Assembly (NCBI RefSeq): GCF_003965815.1
Contig: NZ_RXOE01000013.1
Coordinates: 1-49,215, forward strand
DNA length: 49,215 nucleotides
Source of the DNA: Variovorax gossypii
Lineage (GTDB): Bacteria > Pseudomonadota > Gammaproteobacteria > Burkholderiales > Burkholderiaceae_C
Direction: 5' to 3'
Under the pieces are notes generated by a model that saw only the letters and a list, made by a program, of their open reading frames with translations, ran no database searches and was not told the origin of the DNA. Of the stretch, positions 1-8,147 are shown piece by piece; position 1 is the stretch's first letter, and each line of letters opens with the position of its first letter. A program made the translations under genes and the position numbers.

Positions 1-321
1 TTCCACTTCGTCCGGGTCCAGCCGCATCTGGCGGGCTGCCGCGCTTGCGTTGCGCCGCGAGAAGGCATCGCCTTTCTTGTCGGGTGACCACGAGAGGTTG
101 TCGCTGCGCTTGAGCAGCTCCTGCCGCTCGCGGGACAGGCGCAGGTTGCTGCCCATGATGCCGGGCAGGAACACGATCGGAATGAGCTTGCCCGGCGGCA
201 CGCGCACGCGGATCTTCCTCCGGTCGTCAAGCGGCGTCGTCACGGCGGTGACCTCCGCGAAACCGCCCAGACCCAGGCTGAAGTCCAGCCAGATGTCCTC
301 TTCTTCTCCCTGTACTGCCAT
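1..321 (-). CDS. Alpha/beta-hydrolase (lipase/LCAT-like), N-terminal part, runs off left edge
   Basis: Only about the first 107 codons are present, because the gene continues past base 1. The reading frame carries IPIVFLPGIMGSNLRLS at about residues 48-63. This is the oxyanion-loop strand and turn typical of LCAT/PGAP1-like alpha/beta-hydrolases and of many lipase-type effectors. The catalytic Ser, Asp and His would lie outside the window. I chose the ATG at 321 because GGGGAGG sits about 7 nt upstream. An in-frame ATG at 381 would add 20 residues (MPMFPCGAGTPACANRGGPE). A type VI secretion effector is one possibility, since such hydrolases are common cargo, but no secretion gene is visible here. 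Confidence 0.7.
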   Translation of the reverse strand, partial: MAVQGEEEDIWLDFSLGLGGFAEVTAVTTPLDDRRKIRVRVPPGKLIPIVFLPGIMGSNLRLSRERQELLKRSDNLSWSPDKKGDAFSRRNASAAARQMRLDPDEVE

Positions 322-563
322 CTCTGGTCCTCCCCGGTTTGCGCATGCCGGCGTGCCCGCTCCGCACGGGAACATGGGCATTGCGCCTGCCTTTGATTAG
401 TCGGCAGGGACTATATGAATGTCGGATGCGCCTGAAATGACATCCAGCAAGTAGTGGAGGCAATGCGTGAAGAAGTGCTCAAGGCGCGAGGAGCCTGCGG
501 AGGCAGATATTCATCGGCGCCTCGACGAAGGAAAGGAAGTGACGGGCTCCGGCGGCGTCGAGG

Positions 564-785
564 TCACCAGGGTGCCGGAGCGTTCCCGATCTCCTCCTGC
601 TCCACCCAGTGCGTCCCCGCGCCATGGGCCCTGTTGCCTGCTTCCACGGCGGCCTGGAATGCGGCGCGCACCGCGGGCGTGTCGGGCTCCCACAACCAGT
701 GGCCTTCGACCGCATGCCCGAACAGGCCCGCCTCCGGCAGGCGCCAGCGCAGGCGGATCCACGGGCTGAGGGCTGGCTTGGACAT
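564..785 (-). CDS. Small hypothetical protein (73 aa)
   Basis: A short frame with protein-like composition: it begins MSKPALSPWIRLRWRLPEAG, is rich in Trp and His, and ends in GNAPAPW. I do not recognise the family. It lies on the same strand as the hydrolase gene, about 240 bp upstream of it, and could belong to the same locus. An in-frame ATG at 818 would add 11 residues. Neither start has a convincing ribosome binding site. The main support is that this frame looks like a folded protein while the overlapping frames are Arg/Pro/Ala-rich shadows. The 322-563 stretch holds no other convincing gene. Confidence 0.4.
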   Translation of the reverse strand: MSKPALSPWIRLRWRLPEAGLFGHAVEGHWLWEPDTPAVRAAFQAAVEAGNRAHGAGTHWVEQEEIGNAPAPW

Positions 786-926
786 GCCGGCGAGTCTGCG
801 CGGCAATGTGGGAGGCATCTTGAGGGAAGCCTGCGGGCTCCTGCGACGGCAACGGCCGGGGCTCTTCGCTACCGATTCCCGTAGGTCCTAGTCGGGTTTT
901 GTAATCTAGTGTTTTTAATTGCAACG

Positions 927-962
927 AGTGTTATATTTTCCCAGAAACAATCATTTAACACT
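927..962. promoter_or_regulatory. AT-rich intergenic patch with inverted repeat
   Basis: The 786-1085 stretch has no supported gene. Around 890-965 the composition drops to roughly one-third GC inside otherwise about 67% GC DNA. It contains an inverted repeat AGTGTTA (927-933) / TAACACT (956-962), and a further AGTGTT at 908-913. This looks like the promoter/operator region of the GTPase-module genes that start at 1086. I could not place a convincing -35/-10 pair. Confidence 0.35.
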
Positions 963-1085
963 TAGGCATTCGATTGGAGGCGGGCCGCAAGGCTGTCCGC
1001 AGGGTGCCTTTCCGATGGGAGCTCCGGAATTGCAGGTCAAATCGCAAGAAAGCCCCAAATTGGTGCGCTCGGCGCTGGTCACCGC

Positions 1086-1865
1086 ATGGCTACGCCCGAG
1101 CCGCCGATGAACTCGCCAGCCAACTTGCCGCGCAGTCGCCGGCCGTTGCTGAGCTTCAGCGTCGAAGGCCTGCCTGCTCGCGACGAACTTCTCTTCAAGT
1201 CCCTCGTTCGGTTGCTCGATCACCGCACCCACCAGCACTGGGCCTGGCAGGTCGAGGACGCCGACCTGCGCGTGGTGGGCGACCGGCTCCCGGCGCCGCC
1301 CGCCGAAGCAGACGACCGCTCGGTGCCGCTTCTGACGATCGGCGAGAACCCGCCCTCGCGCGGCCCCTTCCTGCGCCTGCCGCTGCATGCCGATGCGCTC
1401 GAGGCCATGCTCAACCGCCTCGGCGCGATGGTGGTCCATGCCCGCGAGCTCGGTCTTGCCGCATCCCGCGACCGTGCCGCCGAGCGCGGCGACGAGTACC
1501 GCCTGCTGCGCTGGCCTTCGCTCGCGCTGCTCGACACCACCATGCGCATGAAGCTCGCCACGCTGCTCGCGAGCCGTCCGGCTTCGCTGCAGGCGCTTCA
1601 GCAGAGATCGGGCGCCAGCGCCCAGGAGTGCGCGGACTTCATCGCGGCGCTCGAGAACGCGGGGTTCGTCGCGGCCAGCAGCAGCAACGGCGGCACCGGC
1701 TTCGCGGCCAGTCGCGCGCCCGAGTCGATCTGGCCCGATTCGCAGGTCCGGGGCGGCACCGAGGCGCCCTTCGCGCCTGTCGCGGTGCGAGAGACTGTGC
1801 AGCCGGGCCTGCTCGCGCGCATCCGCAGCCGCCTCGGCCTGCTGGCCTCCGGACCGAGGGCCTGA
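1086..1865 (+). CDS. Degenerate receiver-like / winged-helix-like protein of the GTPase-roadblock module
   Basis: 259 aa with no strong family match that I can name. The N-terminal half reads like a receiver fold without its catalytic residues: a strand ADLRVVGD, a strand VPLLTIGE where receivers carry the Thr/Ser switch, and FLRLPLHADALEAMLNRLG where receivers carry the Lys-Pro loop and last helix. The C-terminal part (about residues 155-200) has LATLLASRPASLQALQQRSG followed by CADFIAALENAGFVAAS, which has the spacing of a winged helix-turn-helix. It is the first gene of a plus-strand run with a GTPase 48 bp downstream and two roadblock genes. Actinobacterial conservons pair a GTPase and a roadblock protein with the DUF742 winged-helix protein CvnC, so an analogous adaptor role is inferred. 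The start could also be the ATG at 1107. Confidence 0.75.
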   Translation: MATPEPPMNSPANLPRSRRPLLSFSVEGLPARDELLFKSLVRLLDHRTHQHWAWQVEDADLRVVGDRLPAPPAEADDRSVPLLTIGENPPSRGPFLRLPLHADALEAMLNRLGAMVVHARELGLAASRDRAAERGDEYRLLRWPSLALLDTTMRMKLATLLASRPASLQALQQRSGASAQECADFIAALENAGFVAASSSNGGTGFAASRAPESIWPDSQVRGGTEAPFAPVAVRETVQPGLLARIRSRLGLLASGPRA

Positions 1866-1913
1866 AGCGATGAGCCTGCGCCACATGACATCGACGACAT
1901 CGACCGACCCTGA

Positions 1914-2438
1914 ATGAGCGTGGAGCACAAGATACTTTTCACCGGCACCATGGGTGCGGGCAAGACCACCGCCATAGCGGCCGTGAGCGAGATCGCGCCG
2001 GTGCGCACGGAGGTGCGCAACAGCGACACCTCGGTTGCCAAGGCCACGACCACCGTCGGCCTGGACTACGGCGAACTCACGCTCGACAACGGAGAGAAGC
2101 TGCGCCTGTACGGCACGCCCGGACAGATGCGCTTCGACTTCATGTGGCGCATCCTCGCGCGCGGCGCGCTGGGCCTCGTGATCCTGGTCGACAACAGCCG
2201 CCCCGATCCGCTGGCCGACCTCGAGGTCTACCTCGACGGCTTCTCCGAGCTCATCGACAGGACCGCCTGCGTGGTGGCGGTGGGCCGCACCGAGACCCAT
2301 CCCGAGCCGGGCCTCGACGCCTACGCCCAGCGCATGCAGGACAAGGGCGTGCTGCGCCCCGTGCTGCCGGCCAACGTGACCGATCCGCAGCAGGTGGTGC
2401 AGCTGCTCGAGCTGCTGCTGCTGCAGCTCGAAGCCTGA
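1914..2438 (+). CDS. Small Ras-like GTPase (MglA / COG2229 type)
   Basis: 174 aa. The P-loop is GTMGAGKTT at residues 10-18. ATTTVGLDYG follows as switch I with its Thr, and YGTPGQMRF stands at the G3 position. G3 normally reads DxxG, and here the Asp is replaced by Tyr-Gly. The usual NKxD motif for guanine recognition is absent: after strand VVAV the sequence reads GRTETH. The single-domain architecture and the TPGQ motif fit the prokaryotic MglA/conservon CvnD class, which acts as a nucleotide-dependent switch controlled by roadblock proteins. Two such proteins follow directly, at 2505 and 2986. The partner, the nucleotide and the regulated process are inferred. Confidence 0.88.
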   Translation: MSVEHKILFTGTMGAGKTTAIAAVSEIAPVRTEVRNSDTSVAKATTTVGLDYGELTLDNGEKLRLYGTPGQMRFDFMWRILARGALGLVILVDNSRPDPLADLEVYLDGFSELIDRTACVVAVGRTETHPEPGLDAYAQRMQDKGVLRPVLPANVTDPQQVVQLLELLLLQLEA

Positions 2439-2504
2439 GCATCGCGCCGCCTCTTCTCATTTCCCTTCTTTCCTTTCTTCCTCCCTTCGCCGGACCCGAG
2501 CCAC

Positions 2505-2888
2505 ATGAACATCTCCCCCCGCATCAAGGACGCCGCCGAGACCGCCGTGGACACGCTCATGCGCGAGATCAAGGGCGCGAAGGCCGTGGTGATCGCGACG
2601 GAAGACGGCCTGGAGCTGGCCGCGCGCACCGAGAACAACGCGCAGGTCGCGCGCCTGTCCGCCATCGCGAGTTCGCTGGCCGCGCTGGGGGCGGTGGCCG
2701 GCGAGGAGAGCGGGCTGGGGCAGTGCGAGAACGTCGCGATAGAGACCGCGCTCGGCCACATCCTGATGCTGCAGGCCCGCAACGACGAGGCCGACCTCAT
2801 CGTGAGCGTGGTGACGGGCAAGGACGCGGTGATCGGCCAGGTCCTGTACTTCTCCAAGCAGGCGACGCTTGCCCTTCAGCGCGCCTGA
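2505..2888 (+). CDS. Roadblock/LC7-domain protein A
   Basis: 127 aa, a single roadblock/LC7 (MglB-like) domain. The typical features are an N-terminal helix (KDAAETAVDTLMREIKGAKA), a strand VVIATEDGLELAART, a helix with AIASSLAALGAVAGEE, and C-terminal strands LIVSVVTGKDAVIGQVLYF. Roadblock proteins dimerise and act as activators or scaffolds for MglA-type GTPases. The gene is 66 bp downstream of the GTPase. Its leader contains a long pyrimidine-only run (about 2450-2488) and no good Shine-Dalgarno sequence, so translation may depend on coupling or on a leaderless or weak start. Confidence 0.87.
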   Translation: MNISPRIKDAAETAVDTLMREIKGAKAVVIATEDGLELAARTENNAQVARLSAIASSLAALGAVAGEESGLGQCENVAIETALGHILMLQARNDEADLIVSVVTGKDAVIGQVLYFSKQATLALQRA

Positions 2889-2985
2889 GCCCGAGCGCGC
2901 TTACAGCCTTTCAAAAAGCGGCCGCCGCTCATCACTCGCCCGGGTGGCGGCCGATTCTCAGGGCGATGCACTACGAAAGACTTCG

Positions 2986-3345
2986 ATGGCAAATATCAAG
3001 CAATCCATGGACGAACTGATGACGATCGACGGTGCGCTGTGCGCTGCGCTGGTCGATTCCGGCAGCGGCATGATCCTGGGGCAGATCGGCTCGGGCGTGG
3101 ACCTGGAAGTTGCCGCCGCGGGCAATACCGAGGTGGTGCGCGCCAAGCACAAGACCATGAATGCGCTCGGCCTGAACGACGTGATCGAGGACATCCTGAT
3201 CACGCTCGGACGCCAGTACCACATCATCCGCCCGCTGCAGAAGCACGAAGGCCTGTTCGTCTACCTGGTGCTCGACAAGTCGAAGTCCAACCTCGCGCTC
3301 GCGCGCCGCAAGACGCAGGACGTGGGGCAGGCACTGGCGGTCTGA
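2986..3345 (+). CDS. Roadblock/LC7-domain protein B
   Basis: 119 aa starting MANIKQSMDELMTIDGALCA. It is a second, divergent roadblock domain: strand CAALVDSGSGMILGQI, helix AAAGNTEVVRAKHKTMNALG, then DVIEDILITLGRQYHIIRPL and GLFVYLVLDKSKSNLALARRK. The reading frame is open further upstream to 2869, but the ATG at 2986 begins the conserved part and avoids overlap with the previous gene (ends 2888). It probably pairs with roadblock A or with the GTPase. It is the last gene of the module and lies tail to tail with pilY1. The 3346-3477 gap holds nothing I recognise. Confidence 0.85.
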   Translation: MANIKQSMDELMTIDGALCAALVDSGSGMILGQIGSGVDLEVAAAGNTEVVRAKHKTMNALGLNDVIEDILITLGRQYHIIRPLQKHEGLFVYLVLDKSKSNLALARRKTQDVGQALAV

Positions 3346-3477
3346 CGCGGCGCGCCGCCGGCCTGCCTGCGACTCGGAGATGCAGGCGGCGTTGTTCTCC
3401 GGCGCCGGCTGCCCGGTGCCCAAGTTGATGGCGCAGGCCCGGCGGCACGCTGGCCGCGACGCCGGCAATGCGCGTCT

Positions 3478-6400
3478 TCACCGACCGTCGGTCAGCCGTC
3501 GCCAGGAGATGCGGCGCGTACCGCCCGATGAGGAGACCGGAATGGTCGTCGTCGTCACGGCACCGGTGGAGTCCTTGGTGGTGGCGACGGTCTTCCCACT
3601 GGTCGTTACCGCGAGTGCGGCCGAACTCGACAAACCTGCGCTCGACAGGAGTACGCCTGCATTGTCGGCGCCCGAAACAGTCAGGCCGGTGGCGTAGTTG
3701 ACGTAGTTGATGTAGCTGGAACCGCCGGTGCTGCAGGCGCCCGAGGTGCTGGGCGTGTTGGAGACGTAGACCAGCGTGCCGGAGCTGAGCACCGGATCCT
3801 CGTCGACGCGTTCGCCCGACTCGGGCATGTCCACGAACCAGCCGTACATGCTGCTGAAGTTGGTGCTGTAGCTCACCGAACTGGAAACCGTGCGCACCCC
3901 GGAGGTATCGGTGAGCGCCAGCTTGACGAAGCAGTTGGTTGTCGTCCCCGTGCTGCATGCGTTGCTGCGCGGGTTGCTGTAGATGGCGGTGGTGCTGGAG
4001 CTTCCGCTCAGCGTGTCCTTGATGGCGTACATGGACTGCACCTGCGATGTCGTGATGTCGGTCACGCCCAGGTAGGCGCCGGTGCCGACGAAGACCACGT
4101 GCTGGCTGTTCACCAGCCCCAGCTCCGGCGCCGTTGTGATGGGTTGGCGGTTGCCCGAGCTGTCGGACAGCGTGGCCAGGAGCTGCACCGTGGCGCTGCC
4201 GCTACTGGCGGTCAGCGCGCTGATGTCGAAGCGCCAGAGGTTGCCGTACAGATCGCCGCCGTAGACCTGGGTGGTCGTGTTGTCGGTGGAGCTGTTGGTC
4301 CAGCCGCTGATCTTCGCCAGGCCGCTGGGGCAGGGCACGACGGAGCAGCCGGTCACCGTGCTGCCGCTCGCGTTGCTGCCCATGCCGTTGTCGATCTTCT
4401 TGATCAGCGCGCCGGTCATGGCGTTCCTGATCCACAGGTGGCCCTTGCCGTCGCCGTCGGAGACGTTGTTGTACCCGGAGCTGAGGACGACCGCCCAGGT
4501 TCCGTCCGACAGCTTGGTGATCACGGGGGCTCCATAGGTGTAGCCGAGGTCCGTGTCGTACAGGTTGGGCGTGAGCGTGCTGCTGGAGCTGAACTCCCAA
4601 AGCACGGTCGGGGAGCTCGGGTCCGTGACGTCCAGCGCGAAGTAGGCGCGGCCGCCGTCGCCCAGGCCGCCCACGATGATGGTGTGCCAGGCACTGTTGT
4701 AGTAGACGTCGGCCTGCGTGATCTGGCCGTCCACGAAGTAGACGTGGTTGGACGCGTAGTTCTTGTCCGCCAGCTTGTACAGGTTGGGCAGCAGGACCGA
4801 GGGAATGTAGGCCCAGGTCTCGGCGCCCGTGTCGGCATTGAAGGCATGCAGCATGCCGTCGTTGGAACCCACATAGACCATGCCCTGGCGAGACGCGTTG
4901 GAGGTCTTGAAGCTGGCATAGCCCGTGTCGCTGTAGCTGCGCGAAGGGGCCTTGATGTACACCGGCGTGGAGTTGACGACGTCGCCCAGCACGTGGGTGC
5001 GCGATCGGTAGTACTTGGTGTTGGTGGAGCCCTCGTTGCTGCGGTCGCCGCGCAGGTAGTTCACCAGGTTCACCCCACCCGCGCCAGTGGTGGTGCCGGC
5101 GGTGGAACTGTCCACCTGCGATGCCGTCGCCAGGCAGCTGGTGCCGGAGCTGCACAGCTGCGACAGGGAGCTGATCGACGCGATCTTGAAGTAGCCCTGC
5201 ATCGTCGTCGTGAGCGAATCCCAGGCGAAGCTCAGCTTCGTCGCGGTGCTGGGGTTGTAGGTGAAGATGGTGCGCGAGGCGTAGCCGACGTTGTCCAGCA
5301 GCGCCGTGGTGGTGAGGCTGCCCGAAGTGCTCGAGCAGTCGGAGCCCGCACCCGACTCGGCCCAATCCGCGGTGGTGGAGGTGACGCCGGTGCTCGAGTT
5401 GACCGCATAGCGCGCCAGTTCACCGAACCACTTGCCGGAGCAGTAAGTGGTCGAGAAGGTATAGCCGGTGGTGGTGGAGGTCAGCACGGCGGCGCTTTGC
5501 GTGACGGCAGCGGAACTGCTGGTCGTGGCGTCCACGGTGTTGAGGAAGTTGGTCAGGCTGGTCTTGATGTCTGACGCATTCGAGGCGCTGTAGTAGCCGC
5601 CACGGCCGTTGACGGCCGCGTGCCAGAGGTCGTCGATGGCGGTCTGGGTGTTGCTGACAGGCGTGGGCCAGTTGCAGCTGCCCGCACTCTGCCAGTTGCA
5701 TATCCCCGCAGCCTGCGTCGTGCTGCTGGTGGTGGTGCCGTTGGCGATGTCGTAGTAGTCGCCGCTCGTGGCGTTCGCGTAGTCGGCATCGAACAGCATG
5801 TAGCCCGAGGCACCGAGGCCGATGGTGGAGGTCACCATGTTCTGGCGCTTGTTGGAATAGCTGTTGCTGGATACGTCCGTGCCGCTCGAGTTTGTCGCGT
5901 TGCTCAGGGAGGACGATCGCAGGTCGGTGACGTAGTAGTACTCCGCCGTGTCAGCCAGCGTGTTGGACACCGCATTGCCATCGAGATAGGGGCGCGACTC
6001 GCTGCCGTCCTGGTCTCCGATGGCGGTCGTGCCGTCGACCTTGTAAGGCGTCGCGGTCTCGTTCCAGTAGCCGTCGGTCGACAGCAGCGTGTAGTTGCGC
6101 TGGCAGGCGTACTGCATCGGATCGGTGGTCGTCACGCCGTTGATGGAGGAGATCTTGGCGGCGTAGTAGCGTCCGGCATTCGACAGCGCGGTGCGAAGCG
6201 GCGTGGTGCCGCTGGCCTGGGCCGCCAGGAGCTTGCCGTACCACAGCGACTTCTGCCCTCCGCTGGTGGTGGTGTTGTCGGCGATGTTCAGGAAGTCCGT
6301 CGAGCTGCTGACCTTGTTGATGGTCATGTAGCCCACGCGGTAGCTGGAGGTCAGTCCGCTGAAGGCGAGGGTTGTGGCGCTCTTCATCGCCTGCATGCGG

Positions 6401-7518
6401 GTGTGATAGTAGGCCCACCAGTTGGCGAAGTTGGTCATCTCCTCCGCATAGGTGCAGGTGGTGCTGTTGGTGGTGCAGTCGGTGCGGGTCGTGGAGCGGG
6501 CACTCGTGCCGGGGTAGGCATAGGTCGACGTGCTGCTGCTGATGGTGGTCTGCACCCAGCTGCCCGGCGTGCCTCCGCTGAAGGCCGTGACGGTGGCCGT
6601 CATGCTGCCGGATTGCGTGACCACGGGCGAGTAGCCGTAGGCATCGGCGCCCTTGGGCGAGGTGATGGTCACGGTGCTGCCGCTGCGGCTGGCGCTGTAG
6701 CCGGCAATGCCGCAGTTGCCGGTCTTGCTGCTGGTGCAGTTGTTGATGGCCGTGACGATGTTGGTGGCCACCGTGGTGGACGACGTGCTGGCCGAGGTCG
6801 TGGCCGAGAGAATCTGCACGCCGTTGACCGTGATGCCGCTGATGCTCGTGCTGCCCGACCCGGCGAGGACGATCGTCGCGGTGGAACTCATGCCCGGATA
6901 CCGCGGGTACTTGTAGGTGGCCGGCGCGGAGGTGCTGTCGACGTAGACGGCCTGGCAGGTGCTCAACGCGGACGTGGTGCACCAGCGCAGGTAGGCCGGG
7001 TAGGCATAGGCGGTGGTGGCCGCGCTCTGCTTGTTGCATGTGCGCAGGTTGGCCGAGGAACAGTACTCGCCCGCAATGAAGGTGTAGTACGTGGCGGGAG
7101 TGCTCGTTCCCGTCAGGTCCGTCGTGCCCGTGGAGATCACGCCGAAGCCGTCGGTCGGCACCTTGGTCCATGCCGAGGTATTGGCCGAGGTCATGCTGGT
7201 GTAGCTGGTGCCGGCGTAGTTGACGGGTGGCGTGTAGGTGACCGAAGGGTCGTAGTAGATGCCGTTGAAGCGGCTGTTGCGGTAGAGGTAGGGATAGCTG
7301 CTGGCGCTGTAGTCGTCCGCCCAGTCCGGAAGGTAGGCGGAGCTCATGCTGCCGGAGTTGTCCAGGATGAACATGATGTTGGGCTTCACCAGCGTGGCCG
7401 AGGACGTTTCCAGCGGAGCCGTTGCGAGGTCGGTGAGGGCGCCGAAGGCGGGTGCCGCGAGGATCAGCGCCAGGGCGCCCATGCAGGGGCGCCAGCGGCC
7501 GTGAGGAAACATGTTCAT
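3478..7518 (-). CDS. pilY1: Type IV pilus tip adhesin/assembly protein PilY1
   Basis: 1346 aa. It has a signal peptide (MNMFPHGRWRPCMGALALIL... cleaved near AFGA). A von Willebrand A-like region begins at IMFILDNSGSMSS, a MIDAS DxSxS motif around residues 52-60. A Ser/Thr-rich middle follows, then the PilY1 C-terminal beta-propeller with the hallmark GMVYVGSNDGMLHAFNADTG and DGDGKGHLWI. It ends GTRRISWRRL, as PilY1 proteins do. PilY1 caps the pilus with the minor pilins and acts in adhesion, surface sensing and pilus extension. The ATG at 7518 was chosen because it overlaps the pilX stop (ATGA) and begins the signal peptide; the frame upstream of it is a shadow of pilX. It is the last gene of the minor-pilin operon. 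Confidence 0.95.
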   Translation of the reverse strand: MNMFPHGRWRPCMGALALILAAPAFGALTDLATAPLETSSATLVKPNIMFILDNSGSMSSAYLPDWADDYSASSYPYLYRNSRFNGIYYDPSVTYTPPVNYAGTSYTSMTSANTSAWTKVPTDGFGVISTGTTDLTGTSTPATYYTFIAGEYCSSANLRTCNKQSAATTAYAYPAYLRWCTTSALSTCQAVYVDSTSAPATYKYPRYPGMSSTATIVLAGSGSTSISGITVNGVQILSATTSASTSSTTVATNIVTAINNCTSSKTGNCGIAGYSASRSGSTVTITSPKGADAYGYSPVVTQSGSMTATVTAFSGGTPGSWVQTTISSSTSTYAYPGTSARSTTRTDCTTNSTTCTYAEEMTNFANWWAYYHTRMQAMKSATTLAFSGLTSSYRVGYMTINKVSSSTDFLNIADNTTTSGGQKSLWYGKLLAAQASGTTPLRTALSNAGRYYAAKISSINGVTTTDPMQYACQRNYTLLSTDGYWNETATPYKVDGTTAIGDQDGSESRPYLDGNAVSNTLADTAEYYYVTDLRSSSLSNATNSSGTDVSSNSYSNKRQNMVTSTIGLGASGYMLFDADYANATSGDYYDIANGTTTSSTTQAAGICNWQSAGSCNWPTPVSNTQTAIDDLWHAAVNGRGGYYSASNASDIKTSLTNFLNTVDATTSSSAAVTQSAAVLTSTTTGYTFSTTYCSGKWFGELARYAVNSSTGVTSTTADWAESGAGSDCSSTSGSLTTTALLDNVGYASRTIFTYNPSTATKLSFAWDSLTTTMQGYFKIASISSLSQLCSSGTSCLATASQVDSSTAGTTTGAGGVNLVNYLRGDRSNEGSTNTKYYRSRTHVLGDVVNSTPVYIKAPSRSYSDTGYASFKTSNASRQGMVYVGSNDGMLHAFNADTGAETWAYIPSVLLPNLYKLADKNYASNHVYFVDGQITQADVYYNSAWHTIIVGGLGDGGRAYFALDVTDPSSPTVLWEFSSSSTLTPNLYDTDLGYTYGAPVITKLSDGTWAVVLSSGYNNVSDGDGKGHLWIRNAMTGALIKKIDNGMGSNASGSTVTGCSVVPCPSGLAKISGWTNSSTDNTTTQVYGGDLYGNLWRFDISALTASSGSATVQLLATLSDSSGNRQPITTAPELGLVNSQHVVFVGTGAYLGVTDITTSQVQSMYAIKDTLSGSSSTTAIYSNPRSNACSTGTTTNCFVKLALTDTSGVRTVSSSVSYSTNFSSMYGWFVDMPESGERVDEDPVLSSGTLVYVSNTPSTSGACSTGGSSYINYVNYATGLTVSGADNAGVLLSSAGLSSSAALAVTTSGKTVATTKDSTGAVTTTTIPVSSSGGTRRISWRRLTDGR

Positions 7519-8147
7519 AGGGCCACCATGGCTTGCGTGAAAGAGACGGTGTTGCGCGGACCGCTCACCTTGACGGTGATGCGGTAATAGACTTGGCTGC
7601 TGGACGACTGGGTGCTGCCTGACTTCTTGCTGCCGCCGGTGTTCACGGCCAGGGGTGAACTGCCGCAACCGTTGGCGGACGACGCATCGCCCGTGCTGGC
7701 GCACATGCGCTGGATCAGGTAGGAGGCGGTGTTGCCCGAGCCGTCCTGGCTCTGCGAGACGGCGGTGTAGCCGGCGCTGACCAGCTGGGTCCACAACTGC
7801 GACCACGACTGCGTGCTGCTGGGGTCGGTGCGCGTGGCGGCGTAGCCGCGGCTCGTCTGGTCGCAGGCCAGCACGGAGGTCCCTGTCGAGCAGGTGGTGG
7901 CGGTGCTGGAGCTTGTCTGCCCGCTGTTGTTCTCCAGCCAGGTCACCGCCGCCTCCACCGCCTGGTCGGCAGAGGTGGCCGCCGCCTGCTCGAAGGCCAG
8001 GTTGCCGGCGATGCTCGCCGAGGCGGAGGTGGTGCGCATCAGGCCGATCGCGGCGATGCTCATGATCGCGAGTGCGATCAGCGCGATGATCATGACGAAG
8101 CCGCGCTGCCCGCGCTGCCCGGGCCACGGGCGCCATGGGCTCAGCAT
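7515..8147 (-). CDS. pilX: Minor pilin-like assembly protein PilX
   Basis: 210 aa. The N-terminus MLSPWRPWPGQRGQRGFVMI resembles a prepilin leader with G^F, followed by a hydrophobic helix (VMIIALIALAIMSIAAIGL). As in other PilX proteins the Glu at +5 is not conserved. The C-terminal part, rich in Ser, Thr and Gly, has two to four cysteines likely to form disulfides. PilX is part of the priming complex that carries PilY1. The start at 8147 overlaps the end of pilW by 7 bp, and the stop overlaps the pilY1 start by 4 bp, so translation is probably coupled. Confidence 0.9.
   Translation of the reverse strand: MLSPWRPWPGQRGQRGFVMIIALIALAIMSIAAIGLMRTTSASASIAGNLAFEQAAATSADQAVEAAVTWLENNSGQTSSSTATTCSTGTSVLACDQTSRGYAATRTDPSSTQSWSQLWTQLVSAGYTAVSQSQDGSGNTASYLIQRMCASTGDASSANGCGSSPLAVNTGGSKKSGSTQSSSSQVYYRITVKVSGPRNTVSFTQAMVAL

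Noticed and set aside
2450..2488. A pyrimidine-only run before roadblock gene A as a regulatory RNA element
   Set aside because: It is unusual, but no structure or known binding motif can be assigned; kept only as a note in the gene entry.
5620..7587. A 655-codon plus-strand open frame inside pilY1
   Set aside because: Gly/Val/Ala/Arg-rich shadow of pilY1; no start signals or domains.
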